A DNA stretch of 57,511 bases. Origin: an uncultured Alphaproteobacteria bacterium. Its GTDB lineage: Bacteria > Pseudomonadota > Alphaproteobacteria > SP197. Under the pieces are notes generated by a model. That model did not search any database, had not been told where the DNA came from, and saw only the letters and a program-made list of their open reading frames with translations. Both the position numbers and the translations under genes were made by a program. Of this stretch, positions 46,296 through 55,292 are shown piece after piece (the first letter of the stretch is position 1; each line of letters begins with the position of its first letter). Location: the NCBI GenBank assembly GCA_938048755.1, contig CALIUG010000155.1:1-57511 (forward strand). The letters are read 5' to 3'.

Positions 46296-47471
46296 TCACT
46301 TGGGCTTGAAATGGTCACTGATCGCATAGAAGCAGCGGAACATCGCGTCAAATCCCGCATCTTCCTCATCACCGGGGAAGCAACTCAGTTGCGCCACGAC
46401 GACTTCGGAGACGGGATCGACAAAAACCGACTGCCCGAAGGCGCCCAGGGTCATGAAGGGGCGATGCTCATGGCTGCGGTTCGTGTACCACTGCGAGCGG
46501 TAATGGAAGCCCGGCATCATGGCGGCCATGGTGCCGGCATCCCAGGCATCCGGGTCGCCATTCTCGCGGAAGTCGGTGATGAAGTCGGAGGGAACGATCT
46601 GCTCGCCATGCACCTTGCCGCCCAGACGGTGCAGTTCTCCGAACCGCGCAAGATCGCGCAAGGTGACGTTGAGGCCACCCTCGGTCTGGGATGCGCCGTT
46701 GCTGTCAAGCACGAGATCGGCATCGAACTCCGCACCCATGGGCCGCCAGATCAGTTGGGAGAGCAGCTCGACGAAGCGCTCGCCCGTGACCGCTTCGAGC
46801 ACCCAGCCCAGCACGATGGAATTGGGCGAGACATAGTGAAACGCACCACCATGGGGCGGGCCCTTGCGCATGGTCGCGAAGAAGTCGGCAAGATTGTCCG
46901 GCGCATCCGGAGACCGGCGCGACCGCCAGCCCATGGCGGCATCCATCTGCGCAAAGTCGCAGTCGGGATCGCTGTAATCCTCTACAAAATCGAGGCCGAC
47001 CCGCATGTCGAGCAGATGGCGCACGGTCGCACCGTCATAGGCGGTTCCCGCAAGCGAAGGGACCAGCTCCGTGACGGCTGCGGAATCATCGAGTTTGCCC
47101 AGGGCCATGAGGATGCCGGCCAGAGAGCCCGCGAAGGACTTCGTCGAGGACATCAGGATATGGGGATCGCGCGCACGCATGCCATTGTTATAGGCCTCAT
47201 GGGCAATCGCACCCCTGTGAAGCACGATGAACCCGTCGACATAGGGACCGGCCACAACCTTCCCCAGGGTGGTCTGCTTGGCCGCAGGCGCTTCCAGCTT
47301 CAGATCGCAGAGGTCTCCAGGCTGACCAGGCAGGCCCCAGACCGGCCCCTGCCCGCGCCAGACCCGTGCGGTACGGTGCAGTTCGCTCACATGATGAAAA
47401 CCCCAGGCACTGTTGGGGTAATCCTGAAAGTTTGTCGGCGTTACCGCCGTGGGATCAGTCGCTGAGGGCAT
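46296..47471 (-). CDS. Class C beta-lactamase-fold serine hydrolase (paralogue 2 of 3)
   Basis: A 391-residue paralogue. The SxxK motif is SSTK (S108, K111) and the second motif is HYVSPNSIVLGW. Shared blocks with the other two copies include HILMS, GAAFHYVS-like and RPMGAEFDA. The start is ATG 47471 with AAGG upstream, overlapping the preceding gene by 17 nt. It lacks a secretion signal. The family hydrolyses esters, amides or D-amino-acid peptides; the substrate is unknown. Confidence 0.85.
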   Translation of the reverse strand: MPSATDPTAVTPTNFQDYPNSAWGFHHVSELHRTARVWRGQGPVWGLPGQPGDLCDLKLEAPAAKQTTLGKVVAGPYVDGFIVLHRGAIAHEAYNNGMRARDPHILMSSTKSFAGSLAGILMALGKLDDSAAVTELVPSLAGTAYDGATVRHLLDMRVGLDFVEDYSDPDCDFAQMDAAMGWRSRRSPDAPDNLADFFATMRKGPPHGGAFHYVSPNSIVLGWVLEAVTGERFVELLSQLIWRPMGAEFDADLVLDSNGASQTEGGLNVTLRDLARFGELHRLGGKVHGEQIVPSDFITDFRENGDPDAWDAGTMAAMMPGFHYRSQWYTNRSHEHRPFMTLGAFGQSVFVDPVSEVVVAQLSCFPGDEEDAGFDAMFRCFYAISDHFKPK

Positions 47472-48651
47472 GGGCAATCGCCTTGAAAGCACGGAACATG
47501 TCATCGAACAGCTTGCCATCCACCGGTGCGGGATGGGTCGAGTGTTTGGCGCAGACAACGCCCGCAACGGGATCGACAAAGACGCTCTGGCCATGGATGC
47601 CGATGCCGTAATAAGGCCGGTGCGGATCGGAGAGGTCGGTGTACCACTTGGCACGATAGTGATGACCGGGCATGTCGGCAGCAAAGTTGCCGCGATCCCA
47701 GACCCCGGCGTCACCGATCTCGCGGAAGTCGCGAATCCAGGATTCCGGAATGATCCGCCGGCCGTTCATCACGCCGTTCTGCAGGTGAAGCTGGCCGAAG
47801 CGGGCAAGGTCGCGTGTCGTCACGCACAAGCCGCCATCGGTCTGGGGGGCGCCCAAACGATCGAGCGTGATGTAGGCGTCGAACTCCGCGCCCATGGGCT
47901 GCCAGATCTCGCGGCTGAGCAAGCTGGCGAAATCGGTGCCGCTGACCCGTTCCAGAATCCAGCCCAGCAGGTCCGTGTTGGTCGAGACGTAATGGAAGGC
48001 CTCGCCGTGGTCCCCTGCCTTGCGCATGGTCGCGATATAGGCGCGCAGATTGTCGGGCGCGCCTTCCCGGGCCGGGCGCCAGCCCGCGGCGACATCCAGA
48101 AGGGCCACATCGCTCATGGGGTCTTCGTAATCTTCGCTGTAGTCCAGACCCACGGTCATATCGAGCACGTGACGGACCAGCGCGCCGTCATAGGCCGAGC
48201 CGGCGACCTCGGGAATGATATCGGTGACGAGATCGTCGGGAGAAAGCAGACCGCGCTCGACCAGGATGCCGGTCAGGGAACCGGCGAAGGACTTGGTCAC
48301 CGACATCAGCAGATGCGGTTCGTGGGCTTCCACCCCGTCACCGTAGCGTTCGGCCGCGATGGCGCCCTGATGCAACACGACAAAGCCGTCGGTGTAACCC
48401 TCATCAAGCATCTGCTTGACGCTCGACATGGCCCCCTCCTTGTCGACAAAGGCGATGTCATCAAGGTGCAGCGGCGCGACCGACAGTTCCGAGACCGCAC
48501 CGTCGCCCGACCACACATTGCCGGTCGGCAGCATGCGCCGGAGATTGCGGAACGCCCAGCGGTTGAACGGCCCTTCCTGCATGTTGGCGATGGTCACCTG
48601 CCTGTCGTCGGCTGCAGGGAAGGTTTTCATCAGATCCGTCACATCGGTCAT
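47455..48651 (-). CDS. Class C beta-lactamase-fold serine hydrolase (paralogue 3 of 3, first in operon)
   Basis: A 398-residue paralogue with SxxK as SVTK, HYVSTNTDLLGW as the tyrosine motif region, and QPMGAEFDAYITLDRLGAPQTDGG as the shared core. The start is ATG 48651 (MTDVTDLMKTFPA), with GGAG five bases upstream; a longer reading into the divergent gene is rejected. It heads the operon of three hydrolases plus GNAT, and is divergent from the FAD oxidase at 48755, with about 100 bp of shared promoter space. Confidence 0.87.
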   Translation of the reverse strand: MTDVTDLMKTFPAADDRQVTIANMQEGPFNRWAFRNLRRMLPTGNVWSGDGAVSELSVAPLHLDDIAFVDKEGAMSSVKQMLDEGYTDGFVVLHQGAIAAERYGDGVEAHEPHLLMSVTKSFAGSLTGILVERGLLSPDDLVTDIIPEVAGSAYDGALVRHVLDMTVGLDYSEDYEDPMSDVALLDVAAGWRPAREGAPDNLRAYIATMRKAGDHGEAFHYVSTNTDLLGWILERVSGTDFASLLSREIWQPMGAEFDAYITLDRLGAPQTDGGLCVTTRDLARFGQLHLQNGVMNGRRIIPESWIRDFREIGDAGVWDRGNFAADMPGHHYRAKWYTDLSDPHRPYYGIGIHGQSVFVDPVAGVVCAKHSTHPAPVDGKLFDDMFRAFKAIAHALSD

Positions 48652-48754
48652 GGCCGCTCCGCGGGTTCCGTGCGCGACGCTAGCATGGTCCGGCCCGGCT
48701 GGCACCGGCAGAGCCGCGCCCGTATGATGCCTCACCCTGATCTGGAGAACACCC

Positions 48755-50143
48755 GTGCTCGCCAACACGCTTCCCACCCACGATGCGGCCCTTTCCGAAC
48801 TGACCGCCCTGCTGGGAGACCGCCTGTCGACCGGCGATGCGGTGCGCGAGCAGCATGCCCATGACGAAAGCTGGCATCATCCTGAAGCGCCCCATGCCGT
48901 GGCCTTTCCCGAGACAACACAAGAGGTCTCGGAAATTGTGACGATCTGCGCCAGGCACGGCACGCCGGTGATTCCCTTTGGCACCGGCACATCCCTGGAA
49001 GGCCAGGTGGTTGCCGTGGAGGGCGGCGTTTCCATCGACATGATGCGCATGAACCGGGTGCTGGAGGTCAATGCCGAAGACCTGGACGCCACGGTCGAGG
49101 CCGGCGTGACCCGCAAGAAACTCAACGCCTTCATTCGCGATCAGGGGCTCTTTTTTCCGGTCGATCCAGGTGCGGACGCTTCGATCGGCGGCATGGCCGC
49201 GACCCGGGCGTCGGGCACCAATGCGGTGCGTTACGGCACGATGCGGGAATCCGTTCTGGCGCTGACCGTCGTGATGGCCGACGGGCGCATCGTCAAGACG
49301 GCGCGCCGGGCGCGGAAATCCTCAGCCGGATATGATCTCACCCGCCTGTTTGTCGGCTCGGAAGGCACCCTTGGCGTCATCACCGAAGTGACCGTGCGCC
49401 TGTTCGGCATCCCCGAGGCGATCAGTGCGGCCACCGTGTCCTTCCCTGACATCGAATCCGCCGTCAACGCGGTGATCATCACGATCCAGTCAGGCATTCC
49501 CATGGCGCGTATCGAACTGCTGGACGAAGTGCAGATCGAGGCGATCAATGCCTATTCCGGCCTCGACAATCCCGTCGCCCCAACGCTGTTCCTGGAATTT
49601 CACGGCACCGAGGCAGGCGTTGCCGAACAGGCCGAACGCGTGGGCGAAATCTGCCAGGAGTTCGGTGCCGGCAACTTCCGCTGGGCGACGCAACAGGAAG
49701 ATCGCAACAAGCTGTGGCAGGCGCGCCATGATGCCGCCTGGGCGGCCAAGGCCATGAAACCTGGCTGTTCGCTGTGGCCGACCGATGTCTGCGTTCCGAT
49801 CTCGCGGCTGGCCGAATGCATTGTCGAAACCAAGAAAGACCTGGAAACCACGACCATCCCCGCGCCGCTGGCAGGACATGTCGGCGACGGCAACTTTCAT
49901 CTTGTCTTCCTGCTCGACCGCGACGACCCGGCCGAATGCACCGAGGCCGAACGGCTCAACGACCGCCTGGTCCAGCGCGCTCTTGCAATGGGCGGCACCT
50001 GTACCGGCGAACACGGCGTCGGCCTGGGCAAGATGAAGTTTCTGCAGGCCGAGCACGGCGAAGGCCTTGCCGTCATGCGCCAGATGAAAACCGCGCTCGA
50101 CCCCCAGAACATCATGAATCCGGGCAAGATCTTCTCGATCTAA
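48755..50143 (+). CDS. FAD-binding D-lactate dehydrogenase / glycolate oxidase (GlcD) type flavoprotein
   Basis: A 462-residue flavoprotein of the VAO/PCMH fold. The FAD-binding PFGTGTSLEGQ and DPGADASIGGMAATRASGTNAVRYG loops are present, with the C-terminal GHVGDGNFH and GEHGVGLGK signature containing the conserved His residues. It oxidises a 2-hydroxy acid such as D-lactate or glycolate. GlcE and GlcF are absent, so a stand-alone D-lactate dehydrogenase (cytochrome-type) is more likely. The start is GTG 48755 with GGAGA upstream. Confidence 0.88.
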   Translation: MLANTLPTHDAALSELTALLGDRLSTGDAVREQHAHDESWHHPEAPHAVAFPETTQEVSEIVTICARHGTPVIPFGTGTSLEGQVVAVEGGVSIDMMRMNRVLEVNAEDLDATVEAGVTRKKLNAFIRDQGLFFPVDPGADASIGGMAATRASGTNAVRYGTMRESVLALTVVMADGRIVKTARRARKSSAGYDLTRLFVGSEGTLGVITEVTVRLFGIPEAISAATVSFPDIESAVNAVIITIQSGIPMARIELLDEVQIEAINAYSGLDNPVAPTLFLEFHGTEAGVAEQAERVGEICQEFGAGNFRWATQQEDRNKLWQARHDAAWAAKAMKPGCSLWPTDVCVPISRLAECIVETKKDLETTTIPAPLAGHVGDGNFHLVFLLDRDDPAECTEAERLNDRLVQRALAMGGTCTGEHGVGLGKMKFLQAEHGEGLAVMRQMKTALDPQNIMNPGKIFSI

Positions 50144-50264
50144 CGGAAATCTTGGGCACGACATTTCGGCCTAGGTCGCGGTTGCAATTCATACATCCGC
50201 CGCCTGCCAGCCCCAAACTCAACACAATGCTCCGTCAGGCTTACCTGCAACAGGAGAGGAGCTT

Positions 50265-50810
50265 ATGCAGAACGTTATCATCTGCGTGTTGATTGCCGTA
50301 TTCGTGCTGGCCGGCAAACCGGCCCAAGCTCAAGATGGAGGGCTGTTAACAACGCAGACTGCGGGAACCCTTCACTTCGAGCTTCTCGGAACCAACGGTG
50401 CCGCATCATGGTTGGAATTTGGATTGGGAACCCCCGACTTTCCCTCGGATCTTGAGGAGCGGGGATGGGTGTTTTTCCACAATTCTCAGTTCGGCAATCA
50501 GTTGCGGTCACATGACACAGTGAACGCCGGATTAGTTGCCGCAGGCCAATCGCTCGATTTCTATGTTGTCACGACTTTTGCCAACAAAACCCACGTGGCA
50601 TTTAGCAGCAGAATTGCAACGCCCACGCCTTCTGATCTGGTCGTCTTCCACGATACCGACAACAGTCTCGGATTTGGCGGAACCGTAGCTGAGACCCTTG
50701 GCATCGATGACTGGGTGTTACACTTGGATGACGCCGCCTCCATGTGTTGTGACGATGACGACAATGAGTTGATTATCCACGTCTATATCTCGCCAGCACC
50801 CATGTCATAG
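50265..50810 (+). CDS. Small secreted protein of unknown function
   Basis: A 181-residue protein with a clear signal peptide (IICVLIAVFVLAGKPAQA, cleavage before QDGG). The mature part is beta-rich and acidic, with a Cys pair next to an Asp run (MCCDDDDN) that might bind Ca2+ or another metal. I recognise no family. Its DNA is visibly richer in A and T than its neighbours, hinting at acquisition. GGAGAGGAG precedes ATG 50265. Confidence 0.65.
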   Translation: MQNVIICVLIAVFVLAGKPAQAQDGGLLTTQTAGTLHFELLGTNGAASWLEFGLGTPDFPSDLEERGWVFFHNSQFGNQLRSHDTVNAGLVAAGQSLDFYVVTTFANKTHVAFSSRIATPTPSDLVVFHDTDNSLGFGGTVAETLGIDDWVLHLDDAASMCCDDDDNELIIHVYISPAPMS

Positions 50811-50871
50811 CGGACTGCAACACGGTTCATTCGGTTCGGAGCCTTCCAGATTCCAACGCCGACCTATAAAG

Positions 50872-50903
50872 GTCCCGGTTCTCCGCTACGCTGCGGCCGG
50901 GAT
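50872..50903. repeat. Palindromic intergenic repeat element, shortened copy 2
   Basis: GTCCCGG (50872-50878) and CCGGGAT (50897-50903) flank a CGCT-rich loop (CTCCGCTACGCTGCGG). This matches the inner part of the repeat at 18962-19074, including the alternating CGCT pattern, but lacks the outer GTGTCA arms. Confidence 0.45.
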
Positions 50904-50916
50904 CTCACCGTAAGGT

Positions 50917-51867
50917 TCAGGCCTTGCTGCAGGAGCCACCGCCCAGAACGCAGAACTTGGCGCAGTGGGGGTGGTTGAGTTTTACGATGCCGCTCGCCTC
51001 CTTCAGCGTTGCACCCATCTCGAACTGCTCGTCATAGGGGAGTAGCGTGCAGGCGACCACGGCGGGTTTGTCGGCACCCTTGCGTTTGACGACCATGCGC
51101 GAACCCGCACACATGATCCCCGTGGGGTCCACGCCCAGAATGCCCCAGCAGGCCGTCGTGATTTCGGGCACCTCGGCTTTCTCGTCCATCTCGGGGAACA
51201 GGACCAGTTGCATGGGATCGTCGGCATCGACGGCGAGTTCCAGGTCAGCGATCATCGCGCGATAACCCTCCCGCAGGCTGGCTTCGTCCTCGTTCCAGTA
51301 GGTACGGCCGGCCAGATGGATGGAGAAGCCGTTTTCACCCAGCCAGCGCAGGCCCTTGACCATGGGGTCCCAGGACTGCGCGCCGCGTTCCATCTGATGA
51401 CGCAGTTTGGTGTAGTGGTCGACCGAGACACGCAGGGTCAGTTGCTCCCCGAACCGTTGCTGCAGGGCGAGCAGCGGGCCTGAGCACTTGATCATCGGGC
51501 GCATGGCATTGGTCAGGATCATGACGCGGAAGCCACGCGTGAGCGCATCTTCCACCATGGCCATGAAATCGGGATTCATGAAGGGTTCACCACCGGTGAA
51601 GCCGATCTCCTGGGTACCAAGCCCATCACGCTCGATCTCATCGAGATAGGCGGCGACGTCGGCTGCGCTGATGTAAACCAGCCTGTCGTTCTTGGGGCTG
51701 GATTCGATGTAACAGGCCGCACAGGTCAGGTTGCACAACGTACCGGTGTTGATCCACAGCGTCTCAAGCTTGAGCAACGGGATGCTGGCGCGCGCCTCAC
51801 CCTTTGCCGTGACATCGGGATCAACGAATTTTGCGTCCGGCTTTGTGGCCAACGTTTGCATCTGCAT
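50917..51867 (-). CDS. Radical SAM protein with a C-terminal Cys cluster
   Basis: A 316-residue radical SAM enzyme. The [4Fe-4S] motif CxxxCxxC is C45, C49 and C52, followed by GFTGGEP for SAM binding. The C-terminal part has Cys residues in TTACWG, IMCAG, VACTLL and HCAKFCVLGGGSC, which suggests an extra SPASM-like iron-sulfur site. Such enzymes often modify peptides or cofactors. The start is ATG 51867 with AAGGG upstream. No obvious small peptide substrate is adjacent. It is divergent from a TauD-type gene across a palindrome-rich gap. Confidence 0.82.
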   Translation of the reverse strand: MQMQTLATKPDAKFVDPDVTAKGEARASIPLLKLETLWINTGTLCNLTCAACYIESSPKNDRLVYISAADVAAYLDEIERDGLGTQEIGFTGGEPFMNPDFMAMVEDALTRGFRVMILTNAMRPMIKCSGPLLALQQRFGEQLTLRVSVDHYTKLRHQMERGAQSWDPMVKGLRWLGENGFSIHLAGRTYWNEDEASLREGYRAMIADLELAVDADDPMQLVLFPEMDEKAEVPEITTACWGILGVDPTGIMCAGSRMVVKRKGADKPAVVACTLLPYDEQFEMGATLKEASGIVKLNHPHCAKFCVLGGGSCSKA

Positions 51868-51995
51868 CAGGGGAACCCTTCCTCGTCCAGAACCGAAGAT
51901 GGGGCCAATCGGGCCTTGTGACAATTCACAACCTCTTCAGAAGGCTTGTGCGGCCATTGCGCCTAGCATGAAGTGCGCTCACGAAAGAGTATATC

Positions 51996-52034
51996 CTGCC
52001 TTGAACGAATCGCGTTGCGATACGATCAAGGCAG
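51996..52034. promoter_or_regulatory. Long imperfect palindrome
   Basis: CTGCCTTGAACGAATCGC (51996-52013) is complementary to 52017-52034 at 16 of 18 positions, with a GTT loop. It lies in the divergent gap between the radical SAM and TauD-type genes. Confidence 0.55.
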
Positions 52035-52072
52035 GTGAAGATGCTCTGGCTATTTGAGGTAGAACGGATTCA

Positions 52073-52113
52073 CATGTTTACACGGAAGTACCATGTGCTT
52101 CCGTGTAAACATG
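52073..52113. promoter_or_regulatory. Perfect 16-bp inverted repeat before the TauD-type gene
   Basis: CATGTTTACACGGAAG (52073-52088) and its exact inverse (52098-52113) flank a 9-nt spacer. The repeat ends 33 nt before ATG 52147. Without a T-run it is more likely an operator or RNA regulatory hairpin than a terminator. Confidence 0.6.
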
Positions 52114-52146
52114 ATCCGGTCTAGAGGCACGAACAGGGAGGCCGAC

Positions 52147-52977
52147 ATGCCAGCAGGGTCCATGACCATTCGTCCCGTCACACCTCTGATCGGCGCGGAA
52201 GTTGACGGCGTCGATCTTGGCCAATCCCTTGATGACAGGGTTCTTTGCGACCTGCATCAGGCCTGGCTGGATCATCAGGTCCTGTTCTTCCGCGATCAGC
52301 AACTTGGTCCCGCCTCACTGCAGGCGCTGGGGCGCCGGTTCGGCCCGCTGCACGTGCATCCCCAGGGCGATATGGAAGGATTCGAAGGTATTCTGAAAAT
52401 TCATGCCGACCGCAACTCGAAAACCTATGCGGGGCGCAAGTGGCACGCCGATGTGACCTGCGACGAAGAACCCCCAACCGGCAGCATCCTCCACATGCAC
52501 GAAGTGCCCGAAAGCGGCGGCGATACCCTGTTCGCCAACATGGTCGCAGCGCACGATGCGCTTTCTGCCCCCATGCAGACCTTCTTGTCGGGACTGACCG
52601 CGGTTCATACCAGTGAGCGCAACTTTGCCGGCTACTACGGCACCAGGCTTGAGGAAACGCGTGATGGTGATTATCCCGAAACCACCCATCCGGTCGTTGC
52701 GGTCCATCCCGAAACCGGTGCGAAGGCGCTGTACGTCAACGAGATCTTCACCAGCCACATTGTCGAACTGGAGCCCGACGAGGGCCGCGCCCTGCTCGAT
52801 TTTCTCTATCGCCACATCAGCCAGCCCCGGTTCCAGTGCCGCTTCCAATGGCGCAGGAACTCCGTCGCCATGTGGGACAACCGTGCCACCCAGCATCTGG
52901 CCATGTTCGATTACTGGCCCCATACGCGTGCCGGTCATCGCGTGACGATCAGGGGGGCGCGTCCGCAGGCCGCGTGA
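52147..52977 (+). CDS. TauD/TfdA-family Fe(II)/2-oxoglutarate dioxygenase
   Basis: A 276-residue dioxygenase. The iron ligands are H100 and D102 (WHADVT) and H250 (NRATQH), and the 2-oxoglutarate-binding Arg lies in the RAGHRVTIRG end. The PVVAVHPETGAKALYVNEIFT block is a family hallmark. It hydroxylates a substrate next to a sulfonate, ether or amine group, often taurine. The start is ATG 52147 with GGAGG upstream. No tau transporter is adjacent, so taurine is uncertain. Confidence 0.88.
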   Translation: MPAGSMTIRPVTPLIGAEVDGVDLGQSLDDRVLCDLHQAWLDHQVLFFRDQQLGPASLQALGRRFGPLHVHPQGDMEGFEGILKIHADRNSKTYAGRKWHADVTCDEEPPTGSILHMHEVPESGGDTLFANMVAAHDALSAPMQTFLSGLTAVHTSERNFAGYYGTRLEETRDGDYPETTHPVVAVHPETGAKALYVNEIFTSHIVELEPDEGRALLDFLYRHISQPRFQCRFQWRRNSVAMWDNRATQHLAMFDYWPHTRAGHRVTIRGARPQAA

Positions 52978-53106
52978 TGGCGTGGAACACACCCGGGTTC
53001 TCTTGGCGCCCCAGTTCCATTAGGTTCCGCGCCAACGCCGGGAGAACCGTACCGTGACTTCCCCGTTTGTTGGATCAGAACACAAGGCGCGAAAGGGCGT
53101 TCTCTG

Positions 53107-54279
53107 ATGGAAAAGCAGGAACCCAGCATCGACAAACCCGCCGAAGCGGAGGACGAGACTTCGGCTGCTCCTGAGGCAGGCATGCAGCAGGATCCCGCCC
53201 CGAAGTCAAAACCCAAACGCGACCTGGGGCGGCTGGTCGCCTTGGTCCTGTTTGGCCTGGCGACAGCACTTTTTATTTATCACCTGTTTGCCGACCGTAT
53301 GACGCCCTTTTCGTCGGCCGGGTATCTGCGGACCTACCTTGTCGCCATCATCCCAGAAGTCACCGGCACGGTGATGGAAGTCAATGTCGAGGACAACTCG
53401 CGCGTTGAAGAAGGACAAATCCTCTTCCAGCTCGACACAGCCGATTACGAAATCGCGGTCGCATCCGCCGAAGCCCAGCTTGCCCAGGCAGGGCAAGCCC
53501 TGGGCGCCGATACGGCAGGTGTAAGCGCTGCACAGGCAGCCGTGTCCGAAGCCAGGGCCAACTTCATCAACGCCCAGGAAGAGGCTGGTCGTGTTCTCGA
53601 ACTGGTGGCCGACGGTGTGTATGCCCAGGCGCGCGGCGACGAGGCACAAGGCAACCTGGACGCTGCAGCTGCGCGCCTGCAACAGGCGGAGGCATCTCTT
53701 GTGCAGGTACAGGAGGCCCTGGGTCCCACTGGAGCCGACAACCCCATGGTACAGGCCGCCATCGCGGAGCTGGACAAGGCGCAGCTCAACCTGCTGCGCA
53801 CAACGATCCTGGCGCCAACGGACGGCGCGATCACCGGCCTGCAACTTTCGCCAGGTGTTCAGGCAAATGCGGGGCAGCCCATGATGACCTTCATTGATCT
53901 GCGTGACATCTGGATCGTGTCCTACATGACCGAGAACAATCTGAGCAATGTCCAGAAAGGCGATCCCGTCGAAATCGCCTTTGACGTGTTCCCCGGAAAG
54001 ATTTTCCACGGAACCGTCCAGTCCATCAGTTTCGGTGTGGAAGTCGAGGACACATCGGTCGCGGGAACGCTTCCATCAGGTCTGCCCGGGTCTTCGGTTA
54101 CATCCGGTGATCTCCGCTTCCCCATGCGTATCACGATCGATGGCAACGAGTACCCCAAGGGCCTGCGGTTTGGTGCGAGAACCAGCGTCGTTGTCTATAC
54201 CGATGCAAGCAATGGCATCATGAACTTCCTGGGTCGCCTGCGCGTTCGTCTGGCGAGTTACTGGAACTATGTCGACTAA
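53107..54279 (+). CDS. HlyD/EmrA-family membrane-fusion protein
   Basis: A 390-residue adaptor. A charged cytoplasmic N-terminus (PAPKSKPKRD) precedes one TM (LVALVLFGLATALFIYHLF). Next come a lipoyl half-motif (EVTGTVMEVNVEDNSRVEEGQILFQLD), a coiled-coil hairpin rich in Ala/Gln (about residues 120-235) and the second lipoyl half (TILAPTDGAITGLQLSPGV). It couples an inner-membrane pump to the outer membrane. It overlaps the next gene by 11 nt, giving a two-gene efflux unit. Confidence 0.9.
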   Translation: MEKQEPSIDKPAEAEDETSAAPEAGMQQDPAPKSKPKRDLGRLVALVLFGLATALFIYHLFADRMTPFSSAGYLRTYLVAIIPEVTGTVMEVNVEDNSRVEEGQILFQLDTADYEIAVASAEAQLAQAGQALGADTAGVSAAQAAVSEARANFINAQEEAGRVLELVADGVYAQARGDEAQGNLDAAAARLQQAEASLVQVQEALGPTGADNPMVQAAIAELDKAQLNLLRTTILAPTDGAITGLQLSPGVQANAGQPMMTFIDLRDIWIVSYMTENNLSNVQKGDPVEIAFDVFPGKIFHGTVQSISFGVEVEDTSVAGTLPSGLPGSSVTSGDLRFPMRITIDGNEYPKGLRFGARTSVVVYTDASNGIMNFLGRLRVRLASYWNYVD

Positions 54280-55279
54280 ATCCAGCGGAATTCATCCCGC
54301 CCTGAGGAATCATGGCCTGAGGCTGATGATTGCCATAGTGGGGGCTTCGGCTCTTGGCCTGGTCATCAACGACTATCTTGTCGCCTTGCTGGGTCCGGTC
54401 ATTGCTGCTGCACTCTTGGTTCCCGGTCAGCCCGCAGCGCCCGTGGGCAAGCTTCTTGCCATTCCTGTGGTCATGTGGGTTCTGGGACAGGCAGTCCTGC
54501 TTCTGGCCGCGCTTCTGGCGAAAAACACCGACGTTCTGGTCCTGGTTTTTACAGGACTTACCTTCCTGGCATTCCATCGTGATGCCACGAAGGGACCCGA
54601 CGCGCTGATCGGGCTCGCTCTCATCGTGCTGGTCGCGATCGGCACCTTCGCCGCCACATCGATTACGGCCGCAGCCATTATGGTGGACGGCCTTGCCCTG
54701 GGTGCACTGGCGGCCGCACTGAGCACGCTGTTTGCCTTTGGTGTGCTTCCAAGCCAGGCAGAAGCGAGCCATGAGCCGGAAGCCGAGATTTCGCGATCAC
54801 CGCTCCGCGAGAGCCTTGGCCGCACGGCAATCCTCATGACCCTGTTCGGCTACTTCGTGATTACCGGTAAACATGACAGCCTCTATATCCTGATTACTGC
54901 CGTCAAGGTGCTGCGCTTGTCTTCGGCAGCGCAGGGTGCCCTGGGTCTGATTGCAGCAAACATCATCGGCGGTGCCATTGCTCTTGTTGTGGCTGTTCTG
55001 ATCTCGACCAATCCATCCCAGTTGTTCGGCTACATTCTGTTCGCTGCCATGGTCCTTAGTCTTGGCCTGGCCGCAGAATCAGGAGGCACGATCGGCGCTT
55101 TGGCCAAGGGAGCAACCGGCATATCGATCATTCTTCTTGTCATCGCCCTGGGACCCAGCGATGGCAGTGAAGCTTACTTCAGCCGGGTCTTCGAGATCTT
55201 CCTCACAGCGGCCTTTGTACTGCTGGGCCGATGCATCGTTGATGCACCACCACAAGAAACGGAATCTGCTACGGCCTGA
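54269..55279 (+). CDS. Multispanning membrane protein, FUSC/DUF2955-like efflux partner
   Basis: A 336-residue protein with about ten hydrophobic segments split by a hydrophilic linker (PSQAEASHEPEAEISRSPLRESLGR, residues 165-190), like the half-repeat design of aromatic-acid exporters. Its translation is coupled to the HlyD-type adaptor by an 11-nt overlap, the arrangement seen for AaeA/AaeB-like and DUF2955 systems. Export of aromatic acids or fusaric-acid-like compounds is a reasonable guess. Confidence 0.75.
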   Translation: MSTKSSGIHPALRNHGLRLMIAIVGASALGLVINDYLVALLGPVIAAALLVPGQPAAPVGKLLAIPVVMWVLGQAVLLLAALLAKNTDVLVLVFTGLTFLAFHRDATKGPDALIGLALIVLVAIGTFAATSITAAAIMVDGLALGALAAALSTLFAFGVLPSQAEASHEPEAEISRSPLRESLGRTAILMTLFGYFVITGKHDSLYILITAVKVLRLSSAAQGALGLIAANIIGGAIALVVAVLISTNPSQLFGYILFAAMVLSLGLAAESGGTIGALAKGATGISIILLVIALGPSDGSEAYFSRVFEIFLTAAFVLLGRCIVDAPPQETESATA

Positions 55280-55292
55280 TCAACGCTGACGG

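Noticed and set aside
45098-48651. Antibiotic resistance cluster
   Set aside because: The three beta-lactamase-fold proteins lack signal peptides and sit with a GNAT gene in a catabolic setting, so esterase or amidase roles are more likely.
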